A DNA stretch of 22,101 nt, from the NCBI GenBank assembly GCA_964600165.1, contig CAZRIP010000063.1, positions 1 to 22,101 of the forward strand, written 5' to 3'. The number at the start of each line of letters is the position of its first letter. Within the stretch, counting starts at the first letter, position 1. The stretch comes from CAZRIP01 sp964600165 (GTDB taxonomy: Bacteria; Elusimicrobiota; Elusimicrobia; UBA1565; UBA9628). Below are positions 1-6,495 of this stretch, in pieces. Under the pieces are notes generated by a model. That model was not told the origin of the DNA and made no database searches. It worked only from the letters and a program-made list of their open reading frames with translations. The translations under genes were made by a program, and so were the position numbers.

Positions 1-634
1 CGGGGTAGATGTCGCCGTAGCCGACGGTCGTCAGCGTCGTCACCCCCCACCACAGCGCCGCGGGGATGCTGGAAAACACCTTCGGCTGCGCGGCGTTCTC
101 GGCGAAATACATCAAGCTCGAGGAGATCACGAGCAGCACCACGGCGCCGGAGCTCGTCGCGATCATGTCCTGTTTCTTGTCGCGGATGACGTCGGCCACG
201 AGGTCGAGGGACTCCGAGTAGCGGCCGAGCTTGAGGATCCGCGCCAGGCGCAAAAGGCGCAGGGCGCGCAGGAAGCGCAGGTCGATCGACCAGGCGAGGT
301 AAAACGGCAGGATCGCGGCGAGGTCGACGAGAGACATCGGCGACAAGACGAACTTCACGCGGCCCCAAAGCGGGCCCTTGAAGCGCGGATCGGTCACGCA
401 GCTCCAGAGGCGCAGCGCGTACTCTATCGAGAACACGGCGACGGTGAAGAACTCAAACGCGTAGAACGCGCTCTCGTAGCGCTCGTGGAGCTCGGCGACG
501 GTCTCGAGAATCACCGACACGGCGCTCAGGACGATCATCGCCACGACGAAGAGCTTGATCGCGCGGCCGAGAGGGTCGCGGTGCTCCTCGGGCTCGTCGA
601 GGATGAAGTGGACGCGGCGCTGGAGGCTCGTCAT
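1..634 (-). CDS. Voltage-gated potassium channel, 3'-truncated by the window edge
   Basis: Reading from the ATG at 634-632 toward base 1 gives 211 codons with no stop, so the C-terminus lies outside the window. The protein has hydrophobic helices of the S1-S3 type. An S4-like voltage sensor follows, with Arg at about every third position (RFLRALRLLRLARILKLGR, roughly residues 123-141). A last helix then leads into the pore loop TTLTTVGYGDIYP. The K+ selectivity filter TVGYGD is encoded at 11-28. This is the six-transmembrane Kv/Kch-type family (ion_trans), which conducts K+ across the cytoplasmic membrane in response to voltage. Any cytoplasmic C-terminal domain cannot be seen. The gene is divergent from bdhA. 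A possible -10 hexamer ends eight bases before the ATG and I see no Shine-Dalgarno sequence, so the message may be leaderless. Identification as a K+ channel is secure; gating and physiological role are inferred from the family. Confidence 0.9.
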   Translation of the reverse strand, partial: MTSLQRRVHFILDEPEEHRDPLGRAIKLFVVAMIVLSAVSVILETVAELHERYESAFYAFEFFTVAVFSIEYALRLWSCVTDPRFKGPLWGRVKFVLSPMSLVDLAAILPFYLAWSIDLRFLRALRLLRLARILKLGRYSESLDLVADVIRDKKQDMIATSSGAVVLLVISSSLMYFAENAAQPKVFSSIPAALWWGVTTLTTVGYGDIYP

Positions 635-642
635 CGCGCAGC

Positions 643-671
643 AGGATAGCCCTCGTTCTCTAAAAACGCAA
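643..671 (-). promoter_or_regulatory. Possible promoter of the K+ channel gene
   Basis: On the minus strand TTGCGT (671-666) is followed by a 17-bp spacer and TATCCT (648-643). The hexamer ends eight bases before the ATG at 634. Match to sigma-70 consensus is partial (TTG in the -35; TAT..T in the -10). The placement implies a leader of zero to two bases. Confidence 0.4.
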
Positions 672-681
672 GGCGCGCCGC

Positions 682-719
682 CCGAATACATACTATGGGC
701 GCCCATAGTATGTATTCGG
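682..719. repeat. 38-bp perfect palindrome between divergent genes
   Basis: The arm CCGAATACATACTATGGGC (682-700) is followed without any spacer by its exact reverse complement (701-719). The palindrome ends at the base before the putative -10 of bdhA (TAAGAT, 720-725). Its other end lies about 10 bp upstream of the putative -35 of the K+ channel gene. Both flanking genes point away from it, so it is not a terminator. An operator for a dimeric or tetrameric regulator of bdhA, or of both genes, is the simplest reading. No regulator is identified. Confidence 0.8.
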
Positions 720-731
720 TAAGATACGTTC
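720..731 (+). promoter_or_regulatory. Putative -10 element of bdhA, leaderless arrangement
   Basis: TAAGAT (720-725) matches the -10 consensus at four of six positions and ends six bases before the ATG at 732. No Shine-Dalgarno sequence precedes the start. No good -35 is visible, because the position it would occupy falls inside the 38-bp palindrome. That suggests activator dependence or occlusion by a bound protein. Confidence 0.45.
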
Positions 732-1499
732 ATGGGCGCGCTCAAAGGCAAATCGGCCGTCGTGACGGGCTCGACGAGCGGCATCGGACTCGGCATCGCG
801 CGCGCGCTGGCCGCGGAGGGCGCGAAAGTCAGGCTCAACGGCTTCGGCGACGCGGCCGAGTTCGCGCGGCTCTCGAAGGAGTTCGCCGGCCACGACGGCG
901 CCGACATGACCGATCCGGGCGCGATCGCCGGGATGATCGCGCGCGCGGAGCGCGAGCTGGGCTCGGTCGACATCCTCGTCAACAACGCGGGCATCCAGCA
1001 CGTCGCCCCGGTCGAGGAGTTCCCGGTGGACAAGTGGTACGCCGTGCTCTCGGTCAACTTGTCCTCGAGCTTCCACACGATCAAGGCGGCGCTGCCCGGC
1101 ATGCGCGAGCGCGGCTGGGGCCGGATCATCAACGTCGCCTCCACGCACGGGCTCGTGGCCTCGACGGGCAAGGCGGCCTACGTCGCGGCCAAGCACGGCT
1201 TGATCGGGCTGACCAAAGTCGTGGGCCTGGAGACGGCGGGCACGCAGATCACCTGCAACGCGATCTGCCCGGGCTGGGTGCTCACGCCCCTCGTACAGAA
1301 GCAGATCGACGCCCTGGCCTCAAAAGAGAACCTCTCCGCCGACGCCGCGCGCGAGGCGCTTCTAAAGGAAAAGCAGCCGTCCGGCGAGTTCGCCACGCCC
1401 GAGCAGATCGGCGCGCTCGCCGTGTTCCTCTGCTCGCCCGCCGCGGCGCAGATCCGCGGCGCGGCCCTTACGGTCGACGGGGGCTGGACCGCGCAGTAG
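732..1499 (+). CDS. bdhA: D-3-hydroxybutyrate dehydrogenase (SDR family)
   Basis: This 255-residue classical short-chain dehydrogenase interconverts D-3-hydroxybutyrate and acetoacetate with NAD+/NADH in the cytoplasm. The Rossmann motif TGSTSGIG is at residues 12-19, NNAG at 84-87, and the catalytic Ser137, Tyr150 and Lys154 are present. The residues I recall as substrate-binding in the characterised Pseudomonas enzyme (Gln, His, Lys, Trp, Gln) fall at a constant offset of five: Gln89, His139, Lys147, Trp182 and Gln191. The stretch CPGWVLTPLVQKQ is typical of this enzyme rather than of generic SDRs. The ATG at 732 gives the usual family length. The last 32 bases overlap the convergent hydrolase gene. 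No PHB synthase or depolymerase of classical type is visible nearby, so the substrate source is unknown. Confidence 0.92.
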   Translation: MGALKGKSAVVTGSTSGIGLGIARALAAEGAKVRLNGFGDAAEFARLSKEFAGHDGADMTDPGAIAGMIARAERELGSVDILVNNAGIQHVAPVEEFPVDKWYAVLSVNLSSSFHTIKAALPGMRERGWGRIINVASTHGLVASTGKAAYVAAKHGLIGLTKVVGLETAGTQITCNAICPGWVLTPLVQKQIDALASKENLSADAAREALLKEKQPSGEFATPEQIGALAVFLCSPAAAQIRGAALTVDGGWTAQ

Positions 1500-2616
1500 C
1501 CGCGCCCTCGACGCGCGCGACCAGGGCCTCGAAGGCCTCGTGCGCGGCGGGCATCAAGGGCTTCACGAACGCGAACCGCGCGGCGTTGGTGTCGATGTGC
1601 GAGGCGCCGTCCACGACGCGGAGCTCATGAAAAGCTCCCATTCCGCGCGCGACGACGAGGTCCCGGTAGGCCAGCGCGTGGCCGCGGCAGGAGATCAGCA
1701 GGTCCGCGGCGCCCGCCACCGAGATCAGCGGGACCTTGAGCTCCCCCGTGTTCTCGAAGGAGCGGATCGTCTCCAGCGCCGCGGGGCGCGCGTCGAGATC
1801 GTAGTCTTTCGGCGCGCCGCGGTATTCAGGATCTATATCACCGATAAATAGCGCGGTCACGGCCTCCCAGTACGCGGCGCGGTAGGACGCGATCACGGGC
1901 TCCCACGACGCGTCGAGCATCGGAAAGCCGGCGCCCGAGAGATCTCCGCGCAGCGCGCGCGGCAGCTCCCGCAGGACGTTGCCGGACCGCGCGCGCCAGA
2001 GCACGCCGGAGATCTCCACCGCGCCGTCGATCTCGCGCGCCTCGGACTCCGCCGCCTTGCGCGCGACGAAGCCGCCGTTGGACAAGCCGACGGCGTAGAC
2101 TTTCTCGGCCCGGCGCCCGTAATATTTCAGCGCCTCGCGCCTGGAGAGCCGCGCGAGGTCCTCCAGCCGCGAAGCCCAGCGGCGCACGCTGCTGTCCTCG
2201 GTCTGCGGCAGCAAGACGGTGTCGCCGTCCAAGACGGCGCGCCGCACGCCCTTGTCGGTCGCCGCGAACGCGTAGCCGCGGCTCAGGAGATAGTCGGAAA
2301 AATAGAGGTCGTAGGTGCGCTCGTCGGTGATGCCCGACGCCGCCGCGACGACGAGGCGCCCGTTCCAATCCTTGGGCAGCCGCAGGACGAAGCGCGCGCG
2401 GGCGTCGTCGCCGAACGTGCCCTCCACCAGCCGCCCGGGGATCGGCTCCGAAAGCGGCGTCCACAGCGCCGGCGGCGGCGCGATGTGCAGGGCGTCCGCC
2501 GAGACGGCTTTAGCCGCGCGCTGCGTGAAGGTGGATAGATCGGGCGTCTCGCGCTCCGCCCGCTCCGGCGCGCGCGGCAGCTCCGCGCGCATGCCGAAGA
2601 CGCGGATGACGCTCAT
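1468..2616 (-). CDS. Alpha/beta hydrolase, tannase/feruloyl-esterase-like
   Basis: This 382-residue protein has an alpha/beta-hydrolase layout. The nucleophile elbow GLSNGG contains Ser179, the acid is probably Asp305 (AGAADLLI), and the base is His340 (DGASHID). The upstream segment DWNGRLVVAAASG, followed by RGYAFAATDKGV, resembles large esterases of the tannase/feruloyl esterase type. 3-hydroxybutyrate-oligomer hydrolases also have this general look, which is notable because bdhA converges on it, but the sequence does not settle the substrate. I see no signal peptide; the N-terminal 50 residues are charged and probably disordered. The ATG at 2616-2614 overlaps the stop of the upstream hydrolase gene (ATGA overlap), indicating translational coupling. 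The 3' end overlaps bdhA by 32 bp on the opposite strand. Confidence 0.75.
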   Translation of the reverse strand: MSVIRVFGMRAELPRAPERAERETPDLSTFTQRAAKAVSADALHIAPPPALWTPLSEPIPGRLVEGTFGDDARARFVLRLPKDWNGRLVVAAASGITDERTYDLYFSDYLLSRGYAFAATDKGVRRAVLDGDTVLLPQTEDSSVRRWASRLEDLARLSRREALKYYGRRAEKVYAVGLSNGGFVARKAAESEAREIDGAVEISGVLWRARSGNVLRELPRALRGDLSGAGFPMLDASWEPVIASYRAAYWEAVTALFIGDIDPEYRGAPKDYDLDARPAALETIRSFENTGELKVPLISVAGAADLLISCRGHALAYRDLVVARGMGAFHELRVVDGASHIDTNAARFAFVKPLMPAAHEAFEALVARVEGAATARSSPRRP

Positions 2617-4061
2617 CGGTCGAGGATCTGCGCCAGGCCGCGCGGGTTCTTGAGCGGGAAGTAGTGGTCGCCGTCGACGATCCGCGCGCGAAAGCGGCCC
2701 GTCACGTCTCGGAGAGTCGCGCCGGGCTCGGGCTGCTTATCAGGCGAGACGATCCCGAGCCGATCGTAAACGGCGCGCGCGATCTCCCAGTTGAGCAGCT
2801 TGTCGCCGGCCGAGTGCAGGAGCTCCAGGCGCACGCCCGAAGCGCGCAGGTATTTCACGTCGTCTTTCGAGAAATCGAAAAGGAACATGTCGTTCGAGCG
2901 GCGCAAGAGCGCCTCCTGCCAGCCCGGGTCGCGCGCGTCGCGCTCCACGGCGGCGAGCAGCGCGCGGCGGACGTCCTCCTGGCCCGTCCATTGCTCCTCG
3001 AGGTCTTTTTTCGCCATCGCGCCCGCCTGCGCCGACGCCAGCGCGATGGCCGCCCGGCGCTGGAGCGCCCAACCGGCAAGGATCGCCTCGACCTGCGGGA
3101 TCAGCAGCGGATTGAGCCGGGCCGCGGCGCGCCACTTTTCCGCCGAGTCGTCCATCATGTCGAGCCAGCCCACGAACTGCTTGGTCGCCGCGGCCATCCG
3201 CTCGTACTCGGGGCCCGCGCGGCGTTCGACTCCCTCGTAATGCGTCGTCGCGTTGAGCATGAACACGCGCGCTCCCGCGACGAGCGTCAGCGCGCGGTCG
3301 ACCTCGGGATCGCCGCGCAGCTGGACCATCCGCTGGAAGACGACCGTGCCGTAGGAATGCAGGGCGAGCTCGACCTTGCCGGTCTTGGTCGACGCCCCGG
3401 CCGCGACGATCACGCGCGCGAGGTCGCGCGCGTCGGCGTCGAGCGGCGAGCGGACGGGCGCCCAGGCCGTCGGCGGATGGCCGCGCGTCCACAGGAAGTA
3501 TTGCGGGCCGGGCGGCCCCTTTTGCGTCGCGAAATACGTCTCGAAGCTTTCCTGCAGCGCGAGGCCGCCGGAGTACACGCGCGCGGGTTTGGCGGCGTCG
3601 CCGTCCTTGCGCTTGACGCCGATCTCGTTGCCGTCGACCGGGCTCGGGACGCTGGCCGCGCTCCAGCCGGAAGCGGCGGGCGCCGGCGCGTCCGCGGCGA
3701 AGACCGCCGACGCCGCGCCTTGAGAGATCATCCCGTCGAAGGCGCGCGCGTCGACGTCGCTTTGCGCCTCGGCGGAGCGCGGGGCCGCCCCGGCGCTCTG
3801 AATCGGAAGAGAAGACTGAGCTTGGCTCATCGCCGAAGCGGCGAGCGGAAGCTCTGCGTGCGATGGCGAGCCGTCCAGAGCGCCAGCCTGCGCATGCATA
3901 TCAGGAAGGGCGTTGGCGCTGAGGGCCGGCAATACGGGCAACGTGGGCAGTTGCGGGATCGCCGACGGAGCCGCCTGCGCCTCCGGCAGCGGCTCCGGGG
4001 CTTCGAACACGGCGGCGCGCGCGCCGAGAGCGAGCGCGACCAACGCGGCGGCGAGGCTCAT
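2613..4061 (-). CDS. Secreted alpha/beta-hydrolase-fold protein with Ala/Pro-rich N-terminal region
   Basis: I choose the ATG at 4061-4059, giving 482 residues. It begins a clear signal peptide (MSLAAALVALALGARA), whereas an in-frame extension to 4229 would overlap the upstream gene by about 100 bp. Residues 20-165 are low-complexity and rich in Ala, Pro and Ser, probably an extended periplasmic linker. The rest resembles an alpha/beta hydrolase: LALHSYGT with Ser236 as candidate nucleophile, Asp420 (HSAGD) as candidate acid and His466 (DGDHYFPL) as candidate base. The elbow is H-S-Y-G rather than G-x-S-x-G, so activity is uncertain. It sits 71 bp downstream of the STN-like gene and overlaps the next hydrolase gene by four bases. 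It may also have its own promoter (4069-4074). Substrate is unknown. Confidence 0.75.
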   Translation of the reverse strand: MSLAAALVALALGARAAVFEAPEPLPEAQAAPSAIPQLPTLPVLPALSANALPDMHAQAGALDGSPSHAELPLAASAMSQAQSSLPIQSAGAAPRSAEAQSDVDARAFDGMISQGAASAVFAADAPAPAASGWSAASVPSPVDGNEIGVKRKDGDAAKPARVYSGGLALQESFETYFATQKGPPGPQYFLWTRGHPPTAWAPVRSPLDADARDLARVIVAAGASTKTGKVELALHSYGTVVFQRMVQLRGDPEVDRALTLVAGARVFMLNATTHYEGVERRAGPEYERMAAATKQFVGWLDMMDDSAEKWRAAARLNPLLIPQVEAILAGWALQRRAAIALASAQAGAMAKKDLEEQWTGQEDVRRALLAAVERDARDPGWQEALLRRSNDMFLFDFSKDDVKYLRASGVRLELLHSAGDKLLNWEIARAVYDRLGIVSPDKQPEPGATLRDVTGRFRARIVDGDHYFPLKNPRGLAQILDR

Positions 4062-4080
4062 CGAGAGGATTTTACCTCTC
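4062..4080 (-). promoter_or_regulatory. Putative -10 inside a small inverted repeat before the secreted hydrolase
   Basis: On the minus strand TAAAAT (4074-4069, five of six matches to TATAAT) ends seven bases before the ATG at 4061. It is flanked exactly by GAGAGG and CCTCTC, forming a 6-bp inverted repeat (4063-4080 in plus coordinates). There is no correctly spaced Shine-Dalgarno sequence. A leaderless internal promoter with an operator-like repeat around the -10 is possible. A hairpin in the message from an upstream promoter is the alternative. Confidence 0.35.
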
Positions 4081-4132
4081 TCGAGCTTCCGGCCTTTGGG
4101 CCGACCGGTCCCGCGGGGAGCGGGCAAAGGTC

Positions 4133-4762
4133 CTACGGCGCCGACTTTCGGAAGGTCTCGCCGACTTTGTAGCGGGACTTCGAGGACGACCCGATCTCGT
4201 AGACCTGCTTGCCCCCGAGCTTTCGGCACGACAGCCCTTTGACCGCCATGACGGCCTGAAGGGCGTCTCGCACCGTGACGTCCTTGAGAAAAGCCGTGAC
4301 CTTGCGCTCGCCGACGCTCTCGTCGACGGCGAAGTTGATCTTGGCCTGACGCGACAAGGTGTCCAGAAACCGGTCGAGCGGCGCCTGGCGCAGCGCGACG
4401 CTGACCTTGCGGTCGAACTCCGGGCCGCCGTCCATGAACTCCGGCTTGACGAGCGCGGGGCTTCCCCGGCGCGCGACGATGTAGGTGGAGCTATGGCCCA
4501 CCTGGAGGTAGTCGACGTCTTTGAGCTCGCGAATCACGTCGAGGGCTTCCGAAAGCTTGACGTCGTGGAGGAACGCCGTGACCTTCTCGTCCTCGAAGCC
4601 CTCGGTCAGGATGAAGTTCACCTTGCCTTGGGCGGAGAGGGTGTCCAGGAAGGTCGGCAGCGGCGCGTGGCGGACCTCCACCGTGATCCGCTGGTCGAAA
4701 GGAGACGGCTCGGCGGCGGCGGCGGCGAAAACGCAAAACAGCGCGGCGAGAAGCTTCGGCAT
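4133..4762 (-). CDS. Periplasmic protein with two tandem STN-like (secretin/TonB N-terminal) domains
   Basis: This 209-residue protein has a short signal peptide (about residues 1-17) and two copies of the same module, residues 22-97 and 116-181. Each copy begins FD+ with a beta strand, then a helix with FLDTLS, then NF, then KVTAFL.DV, a second helix (EALDVIREL / DALQAVMAV) and a final strand (TYIV / VYEI). This pattern is that of the STN/N0 domain found at the N-terminus of secretins and TonB receptors. Here there is no secretin pore, so this is a stand-alone soluble duplication. The start is supported by GGAGG (4772-4768) five bases upstream of the ATG. It is the first gene of a minus-strand block leading into two hydrolases. 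A role in binding an envelope partner is inference. Confidence 0.75.
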   Translation of the reverse strand: MPKLLAALFCVFAAAAAEPSPFDQRITVEVRHAPLPTFLDTLSAQGKVNFILTEGFEDEKVTAFLHDVKLSEALDVIRELKDVDYLQVGHSSTYIVARRGSPALVKPEFMDGGPEFDRKVSVALRQAPLDRFLDTLSRQAKINFAVDESVGERKVTAFLKDVTVRDALQAVMAVKGLSCRKLGGKQVYEIGSSSKSRYKVGETFRKSAP

Positions 4763-4827
4763 GGGCTCCTCCGTGGCGTCGAATCCAGGATGGTCCCGCG
4801 ATGTTACGGGGCCATTTCGGGATTTTC

Positions 4828-4839
4828 TATGATCGGTAA
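4828..4839 (+). promoter_or_regulatory. Putative leaderless -10 of the second SDR gene
   Basis: TATGAT (4828-4833, five of six to consensus) ends six bases before the ATG at 4840, and no Shine-Dalgarno sequence precedes it. The -35 region is weak (TTACGG at 4804-4809, 18-bp spacing). The gene opposite starts at 4762, so promoters for both directions share 77 bp. Confidence 0.45.
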
Positions 4840-5649
4840 ATGGAAATCAAGGGCCGGCTCGCGCTCGTGACCGGCGGCGCCGGCGGCATCGGCCGGGCCG
4901 CGGCGGCGGAGCTGCTGCGCCGGGGCGCGCGCGTCGCGCTGTGGGACCAGGACGCCGCCGCGCTCGAGAAAGCGAAGGCCTCGCTGTCGCCTTTGGGAGA
5001 GGTTTTCGTCGACGCGCTCGACCTGCGCGACCGCGCCGCCATCGCGCGCGCGGCCGCAAAGCTGCGCGCCGCGGCGGGCGAGGTAGACCTCCTCGACAAC
5101 AACGCCGGCGTGGTGTTCGGCGGCGACTTCCTCGCTGTTTCGGAAGAGAAGCTCGCGGCCACCGTCGACGTCAACCTCAACGCCGTCATGTGGTGCACCA
5201 GGGAATTCCTGCCGTCGATGATCCGGCGCGGCCAAGGGCACCTCGTCTTCATGTCCTCGGCCTCGGGGCTGCTGGGCGTCCCGGGCTTGGCCGCCTACGC
5301 GGCGAGCAAGCACGCCGTCATCGGCCTGGCGGAGTCGCTGCGCCTCGAGCTCAAGAAGGCGGGCTGCCGGGGCGTCGGGATGACGATCGCCTGCCCGAGC
5401 TTCGTGAACACGGGAATGTTCGAGGGCGTCGAGCCGCCGGCGCTCGCGCCGTGGCTGACGCCGGAGCGCGTGGCCCGCCTCGTCGTCGACGCCGTCGAGC
5501 GCGACCGCCTCTACGTGCGCGCGCCGTGGCTCGTCAAGCTCGTGCCCTTGGTCAAAGGGCTCGCCGGAACGCGCGCGCTCGACGCGCTCGGCGCGCTGCT
5601 CGGCATGGACCGCGCGATGGACGGTTTCACCGGCCGCCGCTCCTCCTGA
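4840..5649 (+). CDS. Short-chain dehydrogenase/reductase, SDR16C/retinol-dehydrogenase-like
   Basis: This 269-residue classical SDR has TGGAGGIG at residues 11-18, NNAG at 87-90, Asn112, and the catalytic Ser140, Tyr153 and Lys157 (YAASK). Asp36 at the end of the second beta strand (VALWDQD) favours NAD(H) over NADP(H). The CPSFVNTGMF segment and the C-terminal positive/hydrophobic part (residues 225-255) resemble the family of 17-beta-HSD11, RDH10 and bacterial relatives that reduce or oxidise lipophilic alcohols. The substrate is not determinable. An oddity is DNNAG rather than the common VNNAG. It stands alone on its strand; the next gene converges two bases after its stop. It is not a paralogue pair with bdhA beyond shared fold, as the active-site surroundings differ. 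Confidence 0.85.
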   Translation: MEIKGRLALVTGGAGGIGRAAAAELLRRGARVALWDQDAAALEKAKASLSPLGEVFVDALDLRDRAAIARAAAKLRAAAGEVDLLDNNAGVVFGGDFLAVSEEKLAATVDVNLNAVMWCTREFLPSMIRRGQGHLVFMSSASGLLGVPGLAAYAASKHAVIGLAESLRLELKKAGCRGVGMTIACPSFVNTGMFEGVEPPALAPWLTPERVARLVVDAVERDRLYVRAPWLVKLVPLVKGLAGTRALDALGALLGMDRAMDGFTGRRSS

Positions 5650-5651
5650 AT

Positions 5652-5912
5652 CTACTCGCCGCCGATCGTGTCCTCGACCTCGAAGTCCGCGGCCTCCACC
5701 GACGACTCCGCGTCGTCGCGGTAGCCGGACGGCTCGACGGCCTGGAACGCGGCCTTGACCACGGGATCGATGCGCGGCGCCTCGGGCGGGTGCGCGCCCA
5801 TCGGCGCCTGCTCGCTGACCTGCGCCTCGGACTCCACCGGACCTTTCTCTCTCGGCTTGATCACGCTTCCATGGTACCACCGGCCGCCCAGATTTTTCTC
5901 AAGCCTTGACAT
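5652..5912 (-). CDS. Small acidic hypothetical protein
   Basis: I do not recognise this protein. As read from the ATG at 5912-5910 it has 86 residues, is rich in Glu, Ala and Pro, has no hydrophobic segment, and ends in a strongly acidic tail (SSVEAADFEVEDTIGGE). The start is uncertain. The ATG lies inside the -35 of the marR promoter. An in-frame GTG at 5864-5862 has TACCAT ending six bases upstream, the leaderless pattern seen elsewhere in the window. The shorter form would be 70 residues beginning (V/M)IKPREKG. The gene converges on the SDR gene with two bases between stop codons. Function unknown; it is probably disordered and cytoplasmic. Confidence 0.5.
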   Translation of the reverse strand: MSRLEKNLGGRWYHGSVIKPREKGPVESEAQVSEQAPMGAHPPEAPRIDPVVKAAFQAVEPSGYRDDAESSVEAADFEVEDTIGGE

Positions 5913-5934
5913 GGCACGGCCCGCCTGATATAAT
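5906..5934 (+). promoter_or_regulatory. Perfect consensus sigma-70 promoter of marR
   Basis: TTGACA (5906-5911), an exact 17-bp spacer and TATAAT (5929-5934), preceded by TG at 5926-5927 as in an extended -10. Transcription should begin near 5941, giving a leader of about 26 bases to the ATG at 5967. A promoter this strong normally needs repression. The inverted repeat at the start site fits autorepression by the MarR protein. Confidence 0.85.
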
Positions 5935-5936
5935 TC

Positions 5937-5956
5937 GGATATCGTAGTATTCGATA
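5937..5956. promoter_or_regulatory. Putative MarR operator over the marR start site
   Basis: TATCG (5940-5944) and CGATA (5952-5956) form an inverted repeat with a 7-bp centre, located at the predicted transcription start just after the -10. The 8-mer GGATATCG at 5937-5944 recurs at 6478-6485 just before the downstream Cys-rich gene, which supports a shared regulator. Binding by the MarR product is inference. Confidence 0.5.
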
Positions 5957-5966
5957 AACGAAGAAC

Positions 5967-6413
5967 ATGGCCAACGAAGAACGCGCGCGCCGTCTCGCCG
6001 ACAACCTGCGGACCGTCCTAGAGGCCGCGGACACGGCCGACCGCGAGCACCCCGCCCTCACCGAAAGCCTGAGCGCGCAGGAGATCCGCGCGCTGCGCTG
6101 CGTGGGCGAGCGCGATTGCCCGATCATGAGCGCCATCGCCTCCGCGATCCGGCTCTCTCTTTCGAGCTGCACGGGCTTGATCGACCGCCTGTGCGCCAAG
6201 AAGCTCGTGCGCCGCGACCGCTCGACCGACGACCGGCGCGTCGTCCAAGTCGGGCTGACCGACGAGGGCCGCAAGCTGCATCGGGCCGCCGTCGAGGCGC
6301 GCGTCGGCGTGGCGCGCGACATGCTCGCCGCTTTGACTCCCGCCGAGCAGGATCAGCTCGTCTCGCTGCTCGGCAAGGCATCCGAACGACTCAAGGAGGT
6401 CGACACGAAATGA
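5967..6413 (+). CDS. MarR-family transcriptional regulator
   Basis: This 148-residue protein is the usual MarR length. It has N- and C-terminal helices for dimerisation and a central winged helix-turn-helix. The recognition-helix region is IRLSLSSCTGLIDRLCAKKLVRRDRS, and the wing has the family signature DDRRVVQVGLTDEGR (about residues 89-103). MarR proteins bind palindromic operators and are released by small ligands or by cysteine oxidation. Cys residues lie at about positions 47, 52, 68 and 75, so redox or metal sensing is conceivable. The gene has a consensus promoter with an inverted repeat at its start site, suggesting autoregulation. The likely partner is the Cys-rich membrane miniprotein 82 bp downstream. 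The weak GAAGAA before the ATG is the only ribosome-binding candidate. Confidence 0.88.
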   Translation: MANEERARRLADNLRTVLEAADTADREHPALTESLSAQEIRALRCVGERDCPIMSAIASAIRLSLSSCTGLIDRLCAKKLVRRDRSTDDRRVVQVGLTDEGRKLHRAAVEARVGVARDMLAALTPAEQDQLVSLLGKASERLKEVDTK

Positions 6414-6453
6414 GCTGCCTGCTTTCTCTCTTTTTTTGCGAACGATACTTCGA

Positions 6454-6487
6454 TTTTAGAACTATCGGATTCTAGAAGGATATCGGA
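6454..6487 (+). repeat. Imperfect tandem repeat upstream of the Cys-rich gene (possible operator)
   Basis: Unit one is TTTTAGAACTATCGGA (6454-6469) and unit two TTCTAGAAGGATATCGGA (6470-6487). They share TT.TAGAA and TATCGGA, differing by a 2-base insertion. The second contains GGATATCG, also present at the marR start site. The unit ends at the Shine-Dalgarno sequence. A bound repressor would cover the translation start region of the mRNA's template. Confidence 0.5.
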
Positions 6488-6495
6488 GGACTGAA

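Noticed and set aside
695..1630. Long plus-strand frame overlapping bdhA
   Set aside because: The translation is Arg/Ala-rich without any family motif. The bdhA frame carries every catalytic residue.
4062..4229. N-terminal extension of the secreted hydrolase to an ATG at 4229
   Set aside because: It would overlap the STN-like gene by about 100 bp and bury the signal peptide that starts at 4061.
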